From NCBI GenBank assembly GCA_003725585.1, contig RJMB01000004.1, forward strand, positions 62,001-126,000: a DNA stretch of 64,000 bases. Reading direction: 5' to 3'. The notes beneath the pieces were generated by a model. That model did no database searches. It worked only from the letters and a program-made list of their open reading frames with translations, and had not been told where the DNA came from. Both the position numbers and the translations under genes were made by a program. Positions 44,079 through 52,992 of this stretch are shown one piece after another; position 1 is the first letter of the stretch, and every line of letters starts with the position of its first letter. The DNA is from Halostreptopolyspora alba. GTDB taxonomy: Bacteria; Actinomycetota; Actinomycetes; Streptosporangiales; Streptosporangiaceae.

Positions 44079-44975
44079 ATGAGCGAACCCACAGCTCCCC
44101 TACCCCACGGACTCTGGGGAGTTCTCGCCACACCGTTCGACGGTGGCGGCGCCGACGTCGACACCGACGCGCTGCGCGCGCAGGTGCGGCTCTACCTCGA
44201 TCTGGGCGCCACCGGTCTGGTCGCGCTCGGCGTGTTCGGTGAGGGGGCCGCGCTCGACAGCGCGGAGCAGCGCCGTGTTGTTCGGACCGTGCGCGCCGAG
44301 GCCGGCGACACCCCGCTGGTCGTGGGGCTCTCGGCCCTGACGACGGCGCCGGCGGTGGAGCAGGCGCGCACGATCCTGGCCGAGGGGGTGTCGCCGGCCG
44401 CGTTCATGGTGCAGGCCAACTCCGGCGATCCGGGCACACTGCGGCGCCACTTCGACGCGGTCCACGAGGCGGCGCGGACCCCGATCGTGGTCCAGGACTA
44501 CCCGGTGGCCTCGGGAGTCCGTATCACGCCGGAGGCACTGCTGGCCGCCCTTCGGGAGATGCCCTACGTTTCCGCGGTCAAGTCGGAGGCCCCGCCCACG
44601 GCGGCGGTGATCGCCCAGCTCACCGCCCAGACCTCGGTGTCCGTCTTCGGTGGGCTCGGCGGCGTCGGCCTGCTCGACGAGCTCGCCGCCGGGGCCGCGG
44701 GCGTCATGACGGGCTTCTCACACCCCGAAGGGCTGCGCGAGACCCTGGACGCCTGGTACTCCGCCGGTGGCGACGCCGCGCGCGAGGTCTTTCGGCGGTG
44801 GCTGCCACTGGTGAACTTCGAGGCCCAGCCGGGGATCGGGTTGGCCATCCGCAAGGAGGTGTTGCACCGGCGCGGGCTACTGCGAGACCCCGCGGTGCGC
44901 GCTCCCAGCCCGCCGATGCCCACCGCCCTGCGTCCACTGTTGACCGGCCACATGAACGCCCTCGCCCTCCAGTAG
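44079..44975 (+). CDS. Dihydrodipicolinate-synthase-family aldolase
   Basis: 298 aa from ATG 44079 (GGAGAGGA about 13 bp upstream). Class I Schiff-base aldolase/hydratase of the DapA/NAL superfamily: GLWGVLATPFD, VALGVFGEGAALDSAEQRRVV, the Tyr in VVQDYPVASG and the Schiff-base Lys in VSAVKSEAPPT. The usual GTTGE is replaced by GVFGE, so it is not true DapA. It more likely cleaves or dehydrates a 2-oxo acid of the pathway. Confidence 0.88.
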   Translation: MSEPTAPLPHGLWGVLATPFDGGGADVDTDALRAQVRLYLDLGATGLVALGVFGEGAALDSAEQRRVVRTVRAEAGDTPLVVGLSALTTAPAVEQARTILAEGVSPAAFMVQANSGDPGTLRRHFDAVHEAARTPIVVQDYPVASGVRITPEALLAALREMPYVSAVKSEAPPTAAVIAQLTAQTSVSVFGGLGGVGLLDELAAGAAGVMTGFSHPEGLRETLDAWYSAGGDAAREVFRRWLPLVNFEAQPGIGLAIRKEVLHRRGLLRDPAVRAPSPPMPTALRPLLTGHMNALALQ

Positions 44976-45001
44976 GGCAGCCAAGACGACCAAGGAGACC
45001 C

Positions 45002-45775
45002 ATGGACACCGGTCTGAAGGGGAAGACCGCTCTCATCCCCGGCTCCACCTCGGGTATCGGGCTCGCGATCGCGCGGGCGCTGGACGCCGAGGGCGCCAAC
45101 GTCGTGATCAGCGGCCGGCGCGGCGACCGCGCCCGCTCCGAGGCCGCGTCGCTGAGCTCGGCGGTGGGCGTCGAGATCGACCTGGCCGAGGCCGGCGCGG
45201 CCGACCGGCTCGTCGAGCGCGCCACCGCCGAGTTCGGTGACATCGACATCCTGGTCCTGAACAGTGGGGGCCCTCCCCCTGGTAACGCGACCGAGTTCGA
45301 CGACGAGAAGCTCCGCGCGGCCCTGGAGCAGCTCCTCCTCCAGCAACGGCGCATGGTGGAGCTGGTTCTGCCGCGGATGCGGGAGAACGGCTGGGGGCGC
45401 GTCGTCGGTGTGGGCTCCAGTGGCGTGCAGCAGCCCATCCCCGGACTCGCCCTGTCCAACATCGCCCGCGCCGGTGTGGCGGCCTACCTGAAGTCGCTGA
45501 CCAGCGTGGTCGCAGCCGACGGTGTCACCGTGAACATGGTGCTTCCCGGGCGCATCGACACCGAACGCGTGGCCTCTCTCGACAGTGCGGCGGCGCAGCG
45601 GCAGGGTATCGAGCCCGCTGAGGCTCGGGCCCGTTCGGAGGCCGGCATCCCGGCCGGACGCTACGGCCGGCCCGAGGAGTTCGCCGCGGTGGTGACCTTC
45701 CTCTGCGGCAACGGCGCCGCCTACGTCAACGGCGAACAGATCCGCTGTGATGGCGGGCTCGTCGGCTCGTACTGA
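45002..45775 (+). CDS. SDR family protein with altered catalytic residues
   Basis: 257 aa. The cofactor motif GSTSGIGLAIA and the NSGGPPP (NAG-like) motif are intact, and GDIDILVLNSGG is present. Where YxxxK should be, the sequence reads ALSNIARAGV, so Tyr and Lys are replaced (S-x3-R), though VGVGSSG keeps the Ser. Such proteins may use different chemistry or bind without redox. It lies in the catabolic operon between aldolase and FAH genes, 26 bp after the aldolase stop. Confidence 0.88.
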   Translation: MDTGLKGKTALIPGSTSGIGLAIARALDAEGANVVISGRRGDRARSEAASLSSAVGVEIDLAEAGAADRLVERATAEFGDIDILVLNSGGPPPGNATEFDDEKLRAALEQLLLQQRRMVELVLPRMRENGWGRVVGVGSSGVQQPIPGLALSNIARAGVAAYLKSLTSVVAADGVTVNMVLPGRIDTERVASLDSAAAQRQGIEPAEARARSEAGIPAGRYGRPEEFAAVVTFLCGNGAAYVNGEQIRCDGGLVGSY

Positions 45776-45813
45776 CCAGCCCCGCCACACGCCCCACCAC
45801 ACCAAGGAGAGCA

Positions 45814-46668
45814 ATGCGTCTCGCGACCGTCCGTGCCGACGACGGCACCGAGATCCCGGTGGCCGTCACCGCGGACCACGGGACCGTCCCCGTGTCCGAC
45901 CTGCTCGACGACCCGCCGACCAACACCATGGAGCTGCTGGAACCAGCCACGTGGCAGCTCCTGGAGCAGCGCCTGGGACGCCGCTCCGGTTCCGGCGGAG
46001 CCCGCGAGGACGGCGCCGAGTTCACCGCCCCCTACCGGCACCCGCGCAAGGTGTGGGGGATCGGGCTGAACTACGTCGACCACGCCTCGGACCTCTCGGA
46101 GATCGTCCCGGAGGAGCCCGCGTCGTTCATGAAGGGCGACCACACCATCATCGGCCCGGGGGATCCGATCCCGCTGCCGCCGCAGAGCGATCGGGTGACC
46201 GCCGAGGCCGAACTCGGGCTGGTCATCGGCTCCTACTGCCGTAACGTCGGTGAGGACGCGGCGCTGGACCACGTCGCCGGTCTCACCCCCGTACTGGACC
46301 AGACGGCCGAGGACATCCTGGCGCGCAACCCACGCTTCCTCACCCGGTCGAAGAACTTCCCGGGGTTCCTCTCGTTCGGGCCGCACATCGTGCCGGTCTC
46401 TCAGGTGGCCGGGGCTGACGGGCGGCTCGGCGATGTCGAGGTCGCCACGGTCATCGACGGCCAGGTGCAACGTTCCAACACGGTCGCGCGCATGCGCTAC
46501 AGCCCCGAGTTCCTCGTCAGTTTCCACAGTAGGGTCATGCCGCTCTACCCGGGAGACATCATCCTGACGGGGACCCCGGGCGCCGTTCCGCTGCGCGCCG
46601 GGATGCTGGCCGAGTGCCGGATCAGCGGCCTGCCGACCCTGCGCAACCCGGTCGTGAACAGCGCGTGA
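45814..46668 (+). CDS. Fumarylacetoacetate-hydrolase family protein
   Basis: 284 aa. FAH C-terminal fold: KVWGIGLNYVDHASDL, PASFMKGDHTIIGPGDPI, the metal-binding EAELGLVIG (E-x-E), LTRSKNFPGFLSFGPHIVP and SPEFLVSFHSRVMPLYPGDIILTGTPGAV. Family members hydrolyse C-C bonds in acylpyruvates or act as isomerases/decarboxylases in aromatic-acid routes. Fits the last cleavage step of the pathway. Confidence 0.9.
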   Translation: MRLATVRADDGTEIPVAVTADHGTVPVSDLLDDPPTNTMELLEPATWQLLEQRLGRRSGSGGAREDGAEFTAPYRHPRKVWGIGLNYVDHASDLSEIVPEEPASFMKGDHTIIGPGDPIPLPPQSDRVTAEAELGLVIGSYCRNVGEDAALDHVAGLTPVLDQTAEDILARNPRFLTRSKNFPGFLSFGPHIVPVSQVAGADGRLGDVEVATVIDGQVQRSNTVARMRYSPEFLVSFHSRVMPLYPGDIILTGTPGAVPLRAGMLAECRISGLPTLRNPVVNSA

Positions 46669-46697
46669 ACGAATCTGGCACACGAAGGAGGGCGGCG

Positions 46698-47891
46698 TTG
46701 AGCGCCACACTGACCGGCATCACCGTTATCGACCTCAGCCGGGCCCTGGCGGGTCCGCACGCCGCGATGATGCTGGCCGACCAGGGAGCCCGGGTCATCA
46801 AGGTGGAGACGCCGGGAACCGGGGACGACTCCCGTTCTTGGGGACCACCGTTCGTCACCCCCGAGGGCGGCGGGGAACCCGAGTCCACTTACTTCCAGTC
46901 GTGCAACCGGGGCAAGGAGTCGATCACGCTCGACCTCAAGTCCGACTCCGGGCGCGACACCCTGGCGTCGCTGATCGAACGGGCCGACGTCCTGGTGGAG
47001 AACTTCCGGGCCGGCGTGTTGGACCGGCTGGGTTTCGACACCGACCGCATGTTCGCGCTCAACCCGGGGCTCGTGGTGCTGTCGATCACCGGGTTCGGGC
47101 ACGACGGCCCCGAGGGCGGTCGGGCCGGCTACGACCAGATCGCCCAGGGGGAGGCGGGCCTGATGTCGCTCACGGGCCCAAGCCCGGACGACCCGCAGCG
47201 GGTGGGTGTGCCCATCGGCGATCTCCTCGCGGGGATATATGGCGCGTTCGGGGTGGCCGGCGCGCTTCGGGAGCGCGAGCGGACCGGGCGGGGGCAGGTG
47301 GTGCGCACCTCGCTGCTGGCCAGCATCGTCGGGGCGCACGCGTTCCAGGGCACGGCCTACACCGTTGCCGGGGAGGTCGGGCGGGCCCGCGGTAACCACC
47401 ATCCGGCCATCGCGCCCTATGGGTTGTTCCGGTGCGCCGACGGCGCGGTGCAGATCGCCGTGGGCAGCCAGGCGCAGTGGCGCGCGTTGTGCGGGATCAC
47501 CGGTCGCGATCCTGACGAGCCCGGACTGGCGACCAACAGCGAACGGGTCGCCAACCGGGAGCGGACCATCGAGTCCCTCGAATCGGCCTTCGCCGCGTGG
47601 AACCGCGAGGACCTGTTGCGCGAGCTCGCCACGGCCGGGATTCCCGCGGGGCGGGTGCGCGGCATCGATGAGGTCTACGAGTGGTCGCAGACCCACTCAC
47701 AGGGGCTGCTCGTCGATGTCGAGCACCCGACCCTGGGAACGACCTCACTTCCTGGGCCACCGCTGCGGTTCTTCGCACCCGACGGTAGCGAGACCACGCA
47801 CCGCGAGTTCACCGCTCCCCCACTGTTGGACGAGAACGGGCCCGAGATCCGGAAGTGGTTGGCCGGGGAGGACACCGCACCCGGAGAGTAG
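46698..47891 (+). CDS. Family III CoA-transferase (second)
   Basis: 397 aa. Start TTG 46698, supported by AAGGAGG 6-7 bp upstream; GTG 46665 is less likely. LTGITVIDLSRALAGPHAAMMLADQGARVIKVETPGTGDDSR, NRGKESITLDLKS, VENFRAGVLDRLG, SITGFGHDGPEGGRAGYDQIAQGEAGL (catalytic Asp in GYD) and a C-terminal PGPPLRFF. A paralogue of the operon's first gene, clearly diverged. Two CoA-transferases imply two acids to activate or a donor/acceptor pair. Confidence 0.92.
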   Translation: MSATLTGITVIDLSRALAGPHAAMMLADQGARVIKVETPGTGDDSRSWGPPFVTPEGGGEPESTYFQSCNRGKESITLDLKSDSGRDTLASLIERADVLVENFRAGVLDRLGFDTDRMFALNPGLVVLSITGFGHDGPEGGRAGYDQIAQGEAGLMSLTGPSPDDPQRVGVPIGDLLAGIYGAFGVAGALRERERTGRGQVVRTSLLASIVGAHAFQGTAYTVAGEVGRARGNHHPAIAPYGLFRCADGAVQIAVGSQAQWRALCGITGRDPDEPGLATNSERVANRERTIESLESAFAAWNREDLLRELATAGIPAGRVRGIDEVYEWSQTHSQGLLVDVEHPTLGTTSLPGPPLRFFAPDGSETTHREFTAPPLLDENGPEIRKWLAGEDTAPGE

Positions 47892-47914
47892 CCCGGCGGC
47901 CGGCCCGGTCGCGG

Positions 47915-47968
47915 CCATCGCGGGAACCGATCCCACGACTCGGCGCGAGTCCCCGGTTTCCGCGATGG
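47915..47968 (+). terminator. Terminator of the catabolic operon
   Basis: A 15-bp stem CCATCGCGGGAACCG/CGGTTTCCGCGATGG with one G-U pair. Its loop contains a second hairpin GACTC-GGCGC-GAGTC (47937-47951). It starts 24 bp after the last gene of the operon. Confidence 0.75.
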
Positions 47969-48077
47969 TGGCGCGCAACGCGCGACCCGACGCCCACCGC
48001 GCCGATGCCCGTCACCGTTCGATCCTAGGGCGAACTCGGTAGTGGACCCGCTGTGGAGCGGTGTCCGCAGCTTCTCA

Positions 48078-48098
48078 ATATACCCCTAAGGGGTATAT
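48078..48098. promoter_or_regulatory. CsoR-type copper operator
   Basis: TATACCCCTAAGGGGTATA with one further matching base on each side, a perfect palindrome with the ACCCC/GGGGT core of CsoR boxes. It lies 32 bp upstream of the copper ATPase ATG. No csoR gene occurs in the window. Confidence 0.8.
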
Positions 48099-48130
48099 AT
48101 TGAGGGAGTGAGTCGCTAGGAGGACGAACG

Positions 48131-50266
48131 ATGGATCGGCACACCAACACCCACGACCACACGGGGTCGGCGAGCGAGGCGCCCGACTCGGCTCGGACCC
48201 GACCTCCCGCCCACGGTGGCGATCACCAGCTCGGGCACTCCGGGCACGGTGAACACTCCGGGCACGGTGAGCACTCCGGGCACGGTGAGCACTCCGGGCA
48301 CGACCCGGCGATGTTCCGCGACCGGTTCTGGGTGTCGCTGGTGCTCGCGGTACCGGTCGTGGTCACCAGCCCCATGATCATGGAGTGGTTCGGCTACACA
48401 CTGCGCTTCCCCGGAATCACGTGGATCGCCCCGGTACTCGGCACCGTCGTCGTCCTCTACGGAGGCTGGCCGTTCCTGGCCGGCGCGGTCACCGAGGCGC
48501 GTACCCGCCAGCCCGGAATGATGCTGCTGATCGGCATGGCGATCAGCGTGGCCTTCGTGGCGAGCATGACCGCCAGCCTGGGCCTGTTCGCCGTCGAGGT
48601 GTGGTGGGAGCTGTCACTGTTGACGGTGGTCATGCTCCTCGGCCACTGGATGGAGATGCGGGCCATCGGTCAGGCGCAGGGGGCGCTGCAGGCGCTCAGC
48701 GAGCTGCTGCCCGACGAGGCCGAACGCCTCACCCCCGAAGGTGACACCGAGCGGGTCACCGCCGGCGAGCTGCGGGTCGGAGACACCGTCCTCGTGCGCC
48801 CCGGCGGCCGGGTACCCGCCGACGGGACGATCGTGCACGGCGGCGCGGACGTTGACGAGTCGATGATCACCGGTGAGGCCACCCCGGTGGCCCGTGGGGA
48901 GGGCGACCGGGTCATCGCGGCCAGCGTCGCCACCGACAATCCCGTTCGAGTGCGTGTCGAGGCCATCGGCGAGGACACCGCCCTGGCCGGGATCCAACGG
49001 CTGGTGGCCCAAGCCCAGGAGTCCCGGTCACGCTCCCAGGTGCTCGCCGACCGGGCCGCGGCGCTGCTGTTCTACATCGCCGTGGCCGCCGCCGCCCTCA
49101 CCGTGGCCGCGTGGGCGCTGCTCGGCCAACCCGCCGCCGCGTTGACCCGCGCGGTCACCGTCCTGATCATCGCCTGCCCACACGCGCTGGGCCTGGCGAT
49201 CCCGCTGGTGACCTCGATATCGACCGCGAAGTCGGCGCGCAACGGCATCCTGGTCAAGGACCGGTTGTCGCTGGAGCGAACCCGCCTGGTCGACACCGTG
49301 CTGTTCGACAAGACGGGGACGCTGACGAAGGGCGAGCACGCCGTCACCGGTGTCGCCGCCACCGACGGCGACAACGACGCGCTGCTGGCACTGGCCGCCG
49401 CCGTCGAGTCCGAGAGCGAGCACCCGCTCGCCCGCGCCATCGTCACCGCGGCCCGCGCGCGCGGCGGCGAGCCCCCCACGGCCAGCGACCACCGCTCGAT
49501 GACCGGACGCGGGGTTCGGGCGCGTGTCGGTGACGCCACGGTCTCCGTCGGAGGCCCCGCGCTGCTCCAGGAGCGCGACCTGGGGGCGCCGGACTCGCTC
49601 ACCGACCGGCTGGAACAGTGGCACCAGCGTGGTGCCGCCGTGCTCTACGTCCTGCGGGACGACGTGATCGTGGGTGCGTTGGCGCTGGAGGACCAGGTGC
49701 GCGAGGAGTCCCGCGAGGCCGTCGAGGCGCTCCACCGCATGGGCGTCACGGTCGCGATGGTCACCGGCGACGCCCGGCAGGTCGCCGACGCGGTCGCCAC
49801 GGAGCTGGGCATCGACGAGGTGTTCGCCGAGGTGCTGCCCGAGGACAAGGACACCGTGCTCGCCGACCTGCAGGCACGCGGACACACGGCGGCGATGGTC
49901 GGCGACGGTGTCAATGACGCCCCCGCTCTCGCCCGGGCCGACGTCGGTATCGCGATCGGCGCGGGCACCGACGTCGCGATCGAGTCCGCCGGGATCGTCC
50001 TCGCCACGGACGACCCGCGGGCGGTGGTCGCCGTCATGCGGCTGTCGGCGGCGAGCTACCGCAAGATGACGCAGAACCTGTGGTGGGCCGCCGGCTACAA
50101 CCTGGCCGCGATCCCACTCGCCGCGGGGGTTCTGGCCTGGGCCGGGTTCGTGCTTCCCATGGCCGTTGGCGCGGTACTGATGAGCCTGTCCACGGTCATC
50201 GTCGCCGTCAACGCCCAGTTCCTACGCCGGATCGACCTACGTCCCCAGGCCGCGCGGGACACGTGA
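48131..50266 (+). CDS. copB: Copper-transporting P-type ATPase (CopB type)
   Basis: 711 aa. His-rich N-terminus with four HSGHGE-like units, no Cys-x-x-Cys metal domain. Membrane motif ACPHALG (C349-P350-H351), which defines the CPH/P1B-3 group. Phosphorylation site DKTGTLTKG (Asp393), SEHPLARAIV (HP motif) and VGDGVNDAPALARADVGIAIGAGTDVA. Exports Cu (or Ag) from the cytoplasm. Ribosome binding site AGGAGGAC before ATG 48131. Expression probably copper-induced through the CsoR box. Confidence 0.93.
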   Translation: MDRHTNTHDHTGSASEAPDSARTRPPAHGGDHQLGHSGHGEHSGHGEHSGHGEHSGHDPAMFRDRFWVSLVLAVPVVVTSPMIMEWFGYTLRFPGITWIAPVLGTVVVLYGGWPFLAGAVTEARTRQPGMMLLIGMAISVAFVASMTASLGLFAVEVWWELSLLTVVMLLGHWMEMRAIGQAQGALQALSELLPDEAERLTPEGDTERVTAGELRVGDTVLVRPGGRVPADGTIVHGGADVDESMITGEATPVARGEGDRVIAASVATDNPVRVRVEAIGEDTALAGIQRLVAQAQESRSRSQVLADRAAALLFYIAVAAAALTVAAWALLGQPAAALTRAVTVLIIACPHALGLAIPLVTSISTAKSARNGILVKDRLSLERTRLVDTVLFDKTGTLTKGEHAVTGVAATDGDNDALLALAAAVESESEHPLARAIVTAARARGGEPPTASDHRSMTGRGVRARVGDATVSVGGPALLQERDLGAPDSLTDRLEQWHQRGAAVLYVLRDDVIVGALALEDQVREESREAVEALHRMGVTVAMVTGDARQVADAVATELGIDEVFAEVLPEDKDTVLADLQARGHTAAMVGDGVNDAPALARADVGIAIGAGTDVAIESAGIVLATDDPRAVVAVMRLSAASYRKMTQNLWWAAGYNLAAIPLAAGVLAWAGFVLPMAVGAVLMSLSTVIVAVNAQFLRRIDLRPQAARDT
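48236..48301 (+). repeat. 18-bp tandem repeat encoding the His-rich tail
   Basis: Unit CACTCCGGGCACGGTGAR repeated 3.7 times (48236-48253, 48254-48271, 48272-48289 and 12 bp of a fourth), encoding HSGHGE. The near-identity at codon third positions shows recent expansion. Copy number may vary between strains and alter metal-binding capacity. Confidence 0.9.
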
Positions 50267-50271
50267 GACAC

Positions 50272-50291
50272 CCGCCGTCTCCGGACGGCGG
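50272..50291 (+). terminator. Terminator after the copper ATPase
   Basis: Stem CCGCCGTC/GACGGCGG with loop TCCG, 5 bp after the stop. The rest of the interval to 50654 shows no gene; its right end must hold the conservon promoter. Confidence 0.7.
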
Positions 50292-50654
50292 TCGCGGCGC
50301 GGGACTCTCCCGATCGGTCCGGGCCGGGTCGTCCCGTGGGTGGCTGGCCCGCCCGGTCTCCGGTCGGGCGAGCCGGCACCGGCGACGCCGACCCCCGCGG
50401 CCAGGCGCGAGGCGCTTCGACGCGCGAGCAGCCCCCTCTATCACGAGCGCGAAACGAGGATGTCGATTCCAGGCAACGATCCCAGTACTCGGTCATATGA
50501 CGACTAATTCATCATCGCTGGTGAGTGCGAAACCCCCTGGTTAATGTCATGATGTTCGGCACCCAGCACCCCTGTGAGGCGATGTAGGCCACTACGTCCC
50601 CGAGCACCGCGGTCGCTCCCCCGCATTGTTCGGCTTCGACGAAGGAGACCGGTC

Positions 50655-52454
50655 TTGGAGTACTCGGCCTGGCCAGAGCAGCGAACGGGCCCCGGGGCGG
50701 AGCAGGGTGGCTACGGTGCCGCGTCCGGCTACGGCGCGGCTGGCCCACCACCGCGGAGGCAGTCGTTCTGGAGGCGCCTGTTCCGCGGTCGCCGGCCAGC
50801 CGAGCAGCAATGGCCCGCCACCGGCGGACCCGCGCAGTGGCCCACCGGCGCCCCCCACCCGCCGCCACACCCCGGTCCCTCCCCGAGCTACGGCGACGGA
50901 CAGGCCCACTCGCACCACGGTTACCCGCAGCATCCCGGATACGCCACCACACCCCCGTATCCTCCCCCGGCGCGGCCCACCCCGGCGGCGGCCCCCGCGT
51001 CCGCGGCACCGGCCGCGAACGAGAGCCACCCGCCACTCCCGGGGTCCCCGACACCCGAGCCGGCGGATGCCCCGTCTCCCACCGCGGCGTCGTCGCCACA
51101 CATGCGCACGGCGCACAAGGACCTGCTTCCCAAGGCGCTGGCCAACCTGGCGATGCGGGACCTGACCCTGGTGGAGTCCCTGCTGCTGCTCATCCAGCGG
51201 TTGGAGGAGCACGAGGACAACGCCGACGTCCTGGAGGTCCTCTACCAGGTCGACCACCTCGGCACCCGGATGCGCCGCAACTGCGAGAACCTGCTGGTCA
51301 TGGCGGGAGAGCCGATCGACTCCGCGCACCAGGGCGCGGTACCACTGCACGACGTGACCCGGGCAGCGATATCGGAGATCGACCAGTACACCCGGGTCCG
51401 CATCCAGGAGTTGCCGCAGCTCCACATCCGAGACACCGTCGCCGACGACCTCAGCCACCTGCTGGCCGAGCTGATGGAGAACTCCCTCGCGAACTCCTCG
51501 GACGACTCCGACGTGCTCGTGCGCGCCCACTACCGCGACGACGGCGGGCTCATCATGGAGATCGCGGACGACGGGATCGGGATACCGTCGGACAAGCTCG
51601 CCCGGATCAACTCCGAGCTGCGCGAGCCACCCGTGCTCACCGACGAGTCACTGCGGCACATGGGGCTCTTCGTCGTCGGCCTGCTCGCGCACCGCCACGG
51701 CATCGGGGTACAGCTCCAGACCAGGCCCTTCAGCGGGACGTCCGGCTACGTCCTCGTCCCGGCCGAGGTCGTCCAGGTGAGCCAGACCTCCAGCAAAGAG
51801 GGCGGGAGCGGTCCGCGGGCGCCGGAGCCCAACGAGCGCCCCGGCGCCGCGGCACCGCCGGCGAGCGGTGCCAGCACCCACGCGGCCGAACAGACGGCGG
51901 CCCCCACCGAGGCCGACGGGGTGCTCTCCGAACTCCCCAAACGAGAACCGGGACGCGGCACCCCCGGACTACGGGTCGTCGACGGCGCCGCCCAGTCACG
52001 CCCGGCCCAGGACCGCAGGGCACCGGCGGACGAACCGAACACCCCGGAGGAGCCCAACGAGCTGCCGGAACTGCCACGCCGCCAACCCGCCTCGGACGAT
52101 GGCCCGGCGGCCGGCGCGCTGCCCCGAAGAGTGCCGCCCGAGACCGCGGCCACAGACGAGGCCGACGGCGAGACCGACGAGTTCGTCACCGTCCGGGGGC
52201 GCCCTCCCGGGAGCACCGCCACCTCCCCGCGCTCCGGGGGCGACGCCCTGAGCCATGCCGAGCGTGTCCGCGCCGAGTTCGACGGTTACGTCAGCGGCCG
52301 GCGGGCCTACGAGGAGAACCCTGAACCGGCCGCCCACGGCACCGCGGAGGACGGTGACGACGACGGTGCCGGGCCTCGCAACGAGGCCGGTGGCGAGGCC
52401 CCGGACACGGCCGGGGGGCATTCGGGAGTCCCGGGAAAGGCGGACCAGCCATGA
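50655..52454 (+). CDS. cvnA: Conservon sensor-kinase-like ATPase (CvnA)
   Basis: 599 aa from TTG 50655, supported by GAAGGAG 7 bp upstream. A Pro/Gly-rich N-terminal 130 residues is followed by a helical dimerisation segment (ALANLAMRDLTLVESLLLLIQRLEEHEDNADVLEVLYQVDHLGTRMRRNCENLLVM). An HATPase_c domain follows (LLAELMENSLANSS, IMEIADDGIGIPSDKL, GLFVVGLLAHRHGIGVQLQTRPFSGTSGYVLVP). The C-terminal 200 residues are disordered and acidic/Pro-rich. No N-terminal membrane segments, unlike many CvnA proteins. Signals through the GTPase partners downstream. Confidence 0.85.
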   Translation: MEYSAWPEQRTGPGAEQGGYGAASGYGAAGPPPRRQSFWRRLFRGRRPAEQQWPATGGPAQWPTGAPHPPPHPGPSPSYGDGQAHSHHGYPQHPGYATTPPYPPPARPTPAAAPASAAPAANESHPPLPGSPTPEPADAPSPTAASSPHMRTAHKDLLPKALANLAMRDLTLVESLLLLIQRLEEHEDNADVLEVLYQVDHLGTRMRRNCENLLVMAGEPIDSAHQGAVPLHDVTRAAISEIDQYTRVRIQELPQLHIRDTVADDLSHLLAELMENSLANSSDDSDVLVRAHYRDDGGLIMEIADDGIGIPSDKLARINSELREPPVLTDESLRHMGLFVVGLLAHRHGIGVQLQTRPFSGTSGYVLVPAEVVQVSQTSSKEGGSGPRAPEPNERPGAAAPPASGASTHAAEQTAAPTEADGVLSELPKREPGRGTPGLRVVDGAAQSRPAQDRRAPADEPNTPEEPNELPELPRRQPASDDGPAAGALPRRVPPETAATDEADGETDEFVTVRGRPPGSTATSPRSGGDALSHAERVRAEFDGYVSGRRAYEENPEPAAHGTAEDGDDDGAGPRNEAGGEAPDTAGGHSGVPGKADQP

Positions 52455-52873
52455 GCGCCGACTCCTCCTCCGTGCAGCAGTTCACCTGGCTGGTGGACAA
52501 GTTCGTCCGCGACGTACCCGGGGTGCGCCACGCGCTGGTCGTCTCCAGCGACGGACTACGGCTCGCGGCGTCCGAGGGGCTCGGGTTCGACCTGGCCGAG
52601 AAGCTCGCCGCGGTGGCCAGCGGCGTGTTCAGCCTCGCCCAGGAGGCGGCCCGGATCTTCGACCAGGGAGAGTGCGAACGCACCGTGATCCGGATGGAGC
52701 AGGGGCGGCTGTTCATCGTCGCGCTGAGCGACGGGAGCTGCTTCACCGTGCTCGCCAATGACCAGAGCGACATGAAGGTGATCTCCTACCAGATGGCGAT
52801 GCTGGTCGACAAGGCGGCGCACGTCCTCACCCCGCACCTGCGGTCGCAACTCCGGGAAGCGACCGTCGAATGA
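52451..52873 (+). CDS. cvnB: Roadblock/LC7 domain protein (CvnB)
   Basis: 140 aa. ATG overlaps cvnA by 4 bp. QFTWLVDKFVRDVPGVRHALVVSSDGLRLAASEGL is the MglB-like roadblock opening, followed by RLFIVALSDGSCFTVLAN. Roadblock proteins modulate the small GTPase CvnD. Confidence 0.9.
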   Translation: MSADSSSVQQFTWLVDKFVRDVPGVRHALVVSSDGLRLAASEGLGFDLAEKLAAVASGVFSLAQEAARIFDQGECERTVIRMEQGRLFIVALSDGSCFTVLANDQSDMKVISYQMAMLVDKAAHVLTPHLRSQLREATVE

Positions 52874-52992
52874 GCGCGGCCGGTACGACAGCCAGCCGCG
52901 GGCGGGGCGAACGAGCGGAACCGTGCCGCATCCCGGAGCGCGCACCAGAGCCGGGAACCGGCGCCAGGCACTGACGAGGAGAGACGATCGAA

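Noticed and set aside
48236..48301. Short spaced repeats considered as a CRISPR array
   Set aside because: The 18-bp units are directly tandem with no spacers and encode HSGHGE in frame in the copper ATPase.
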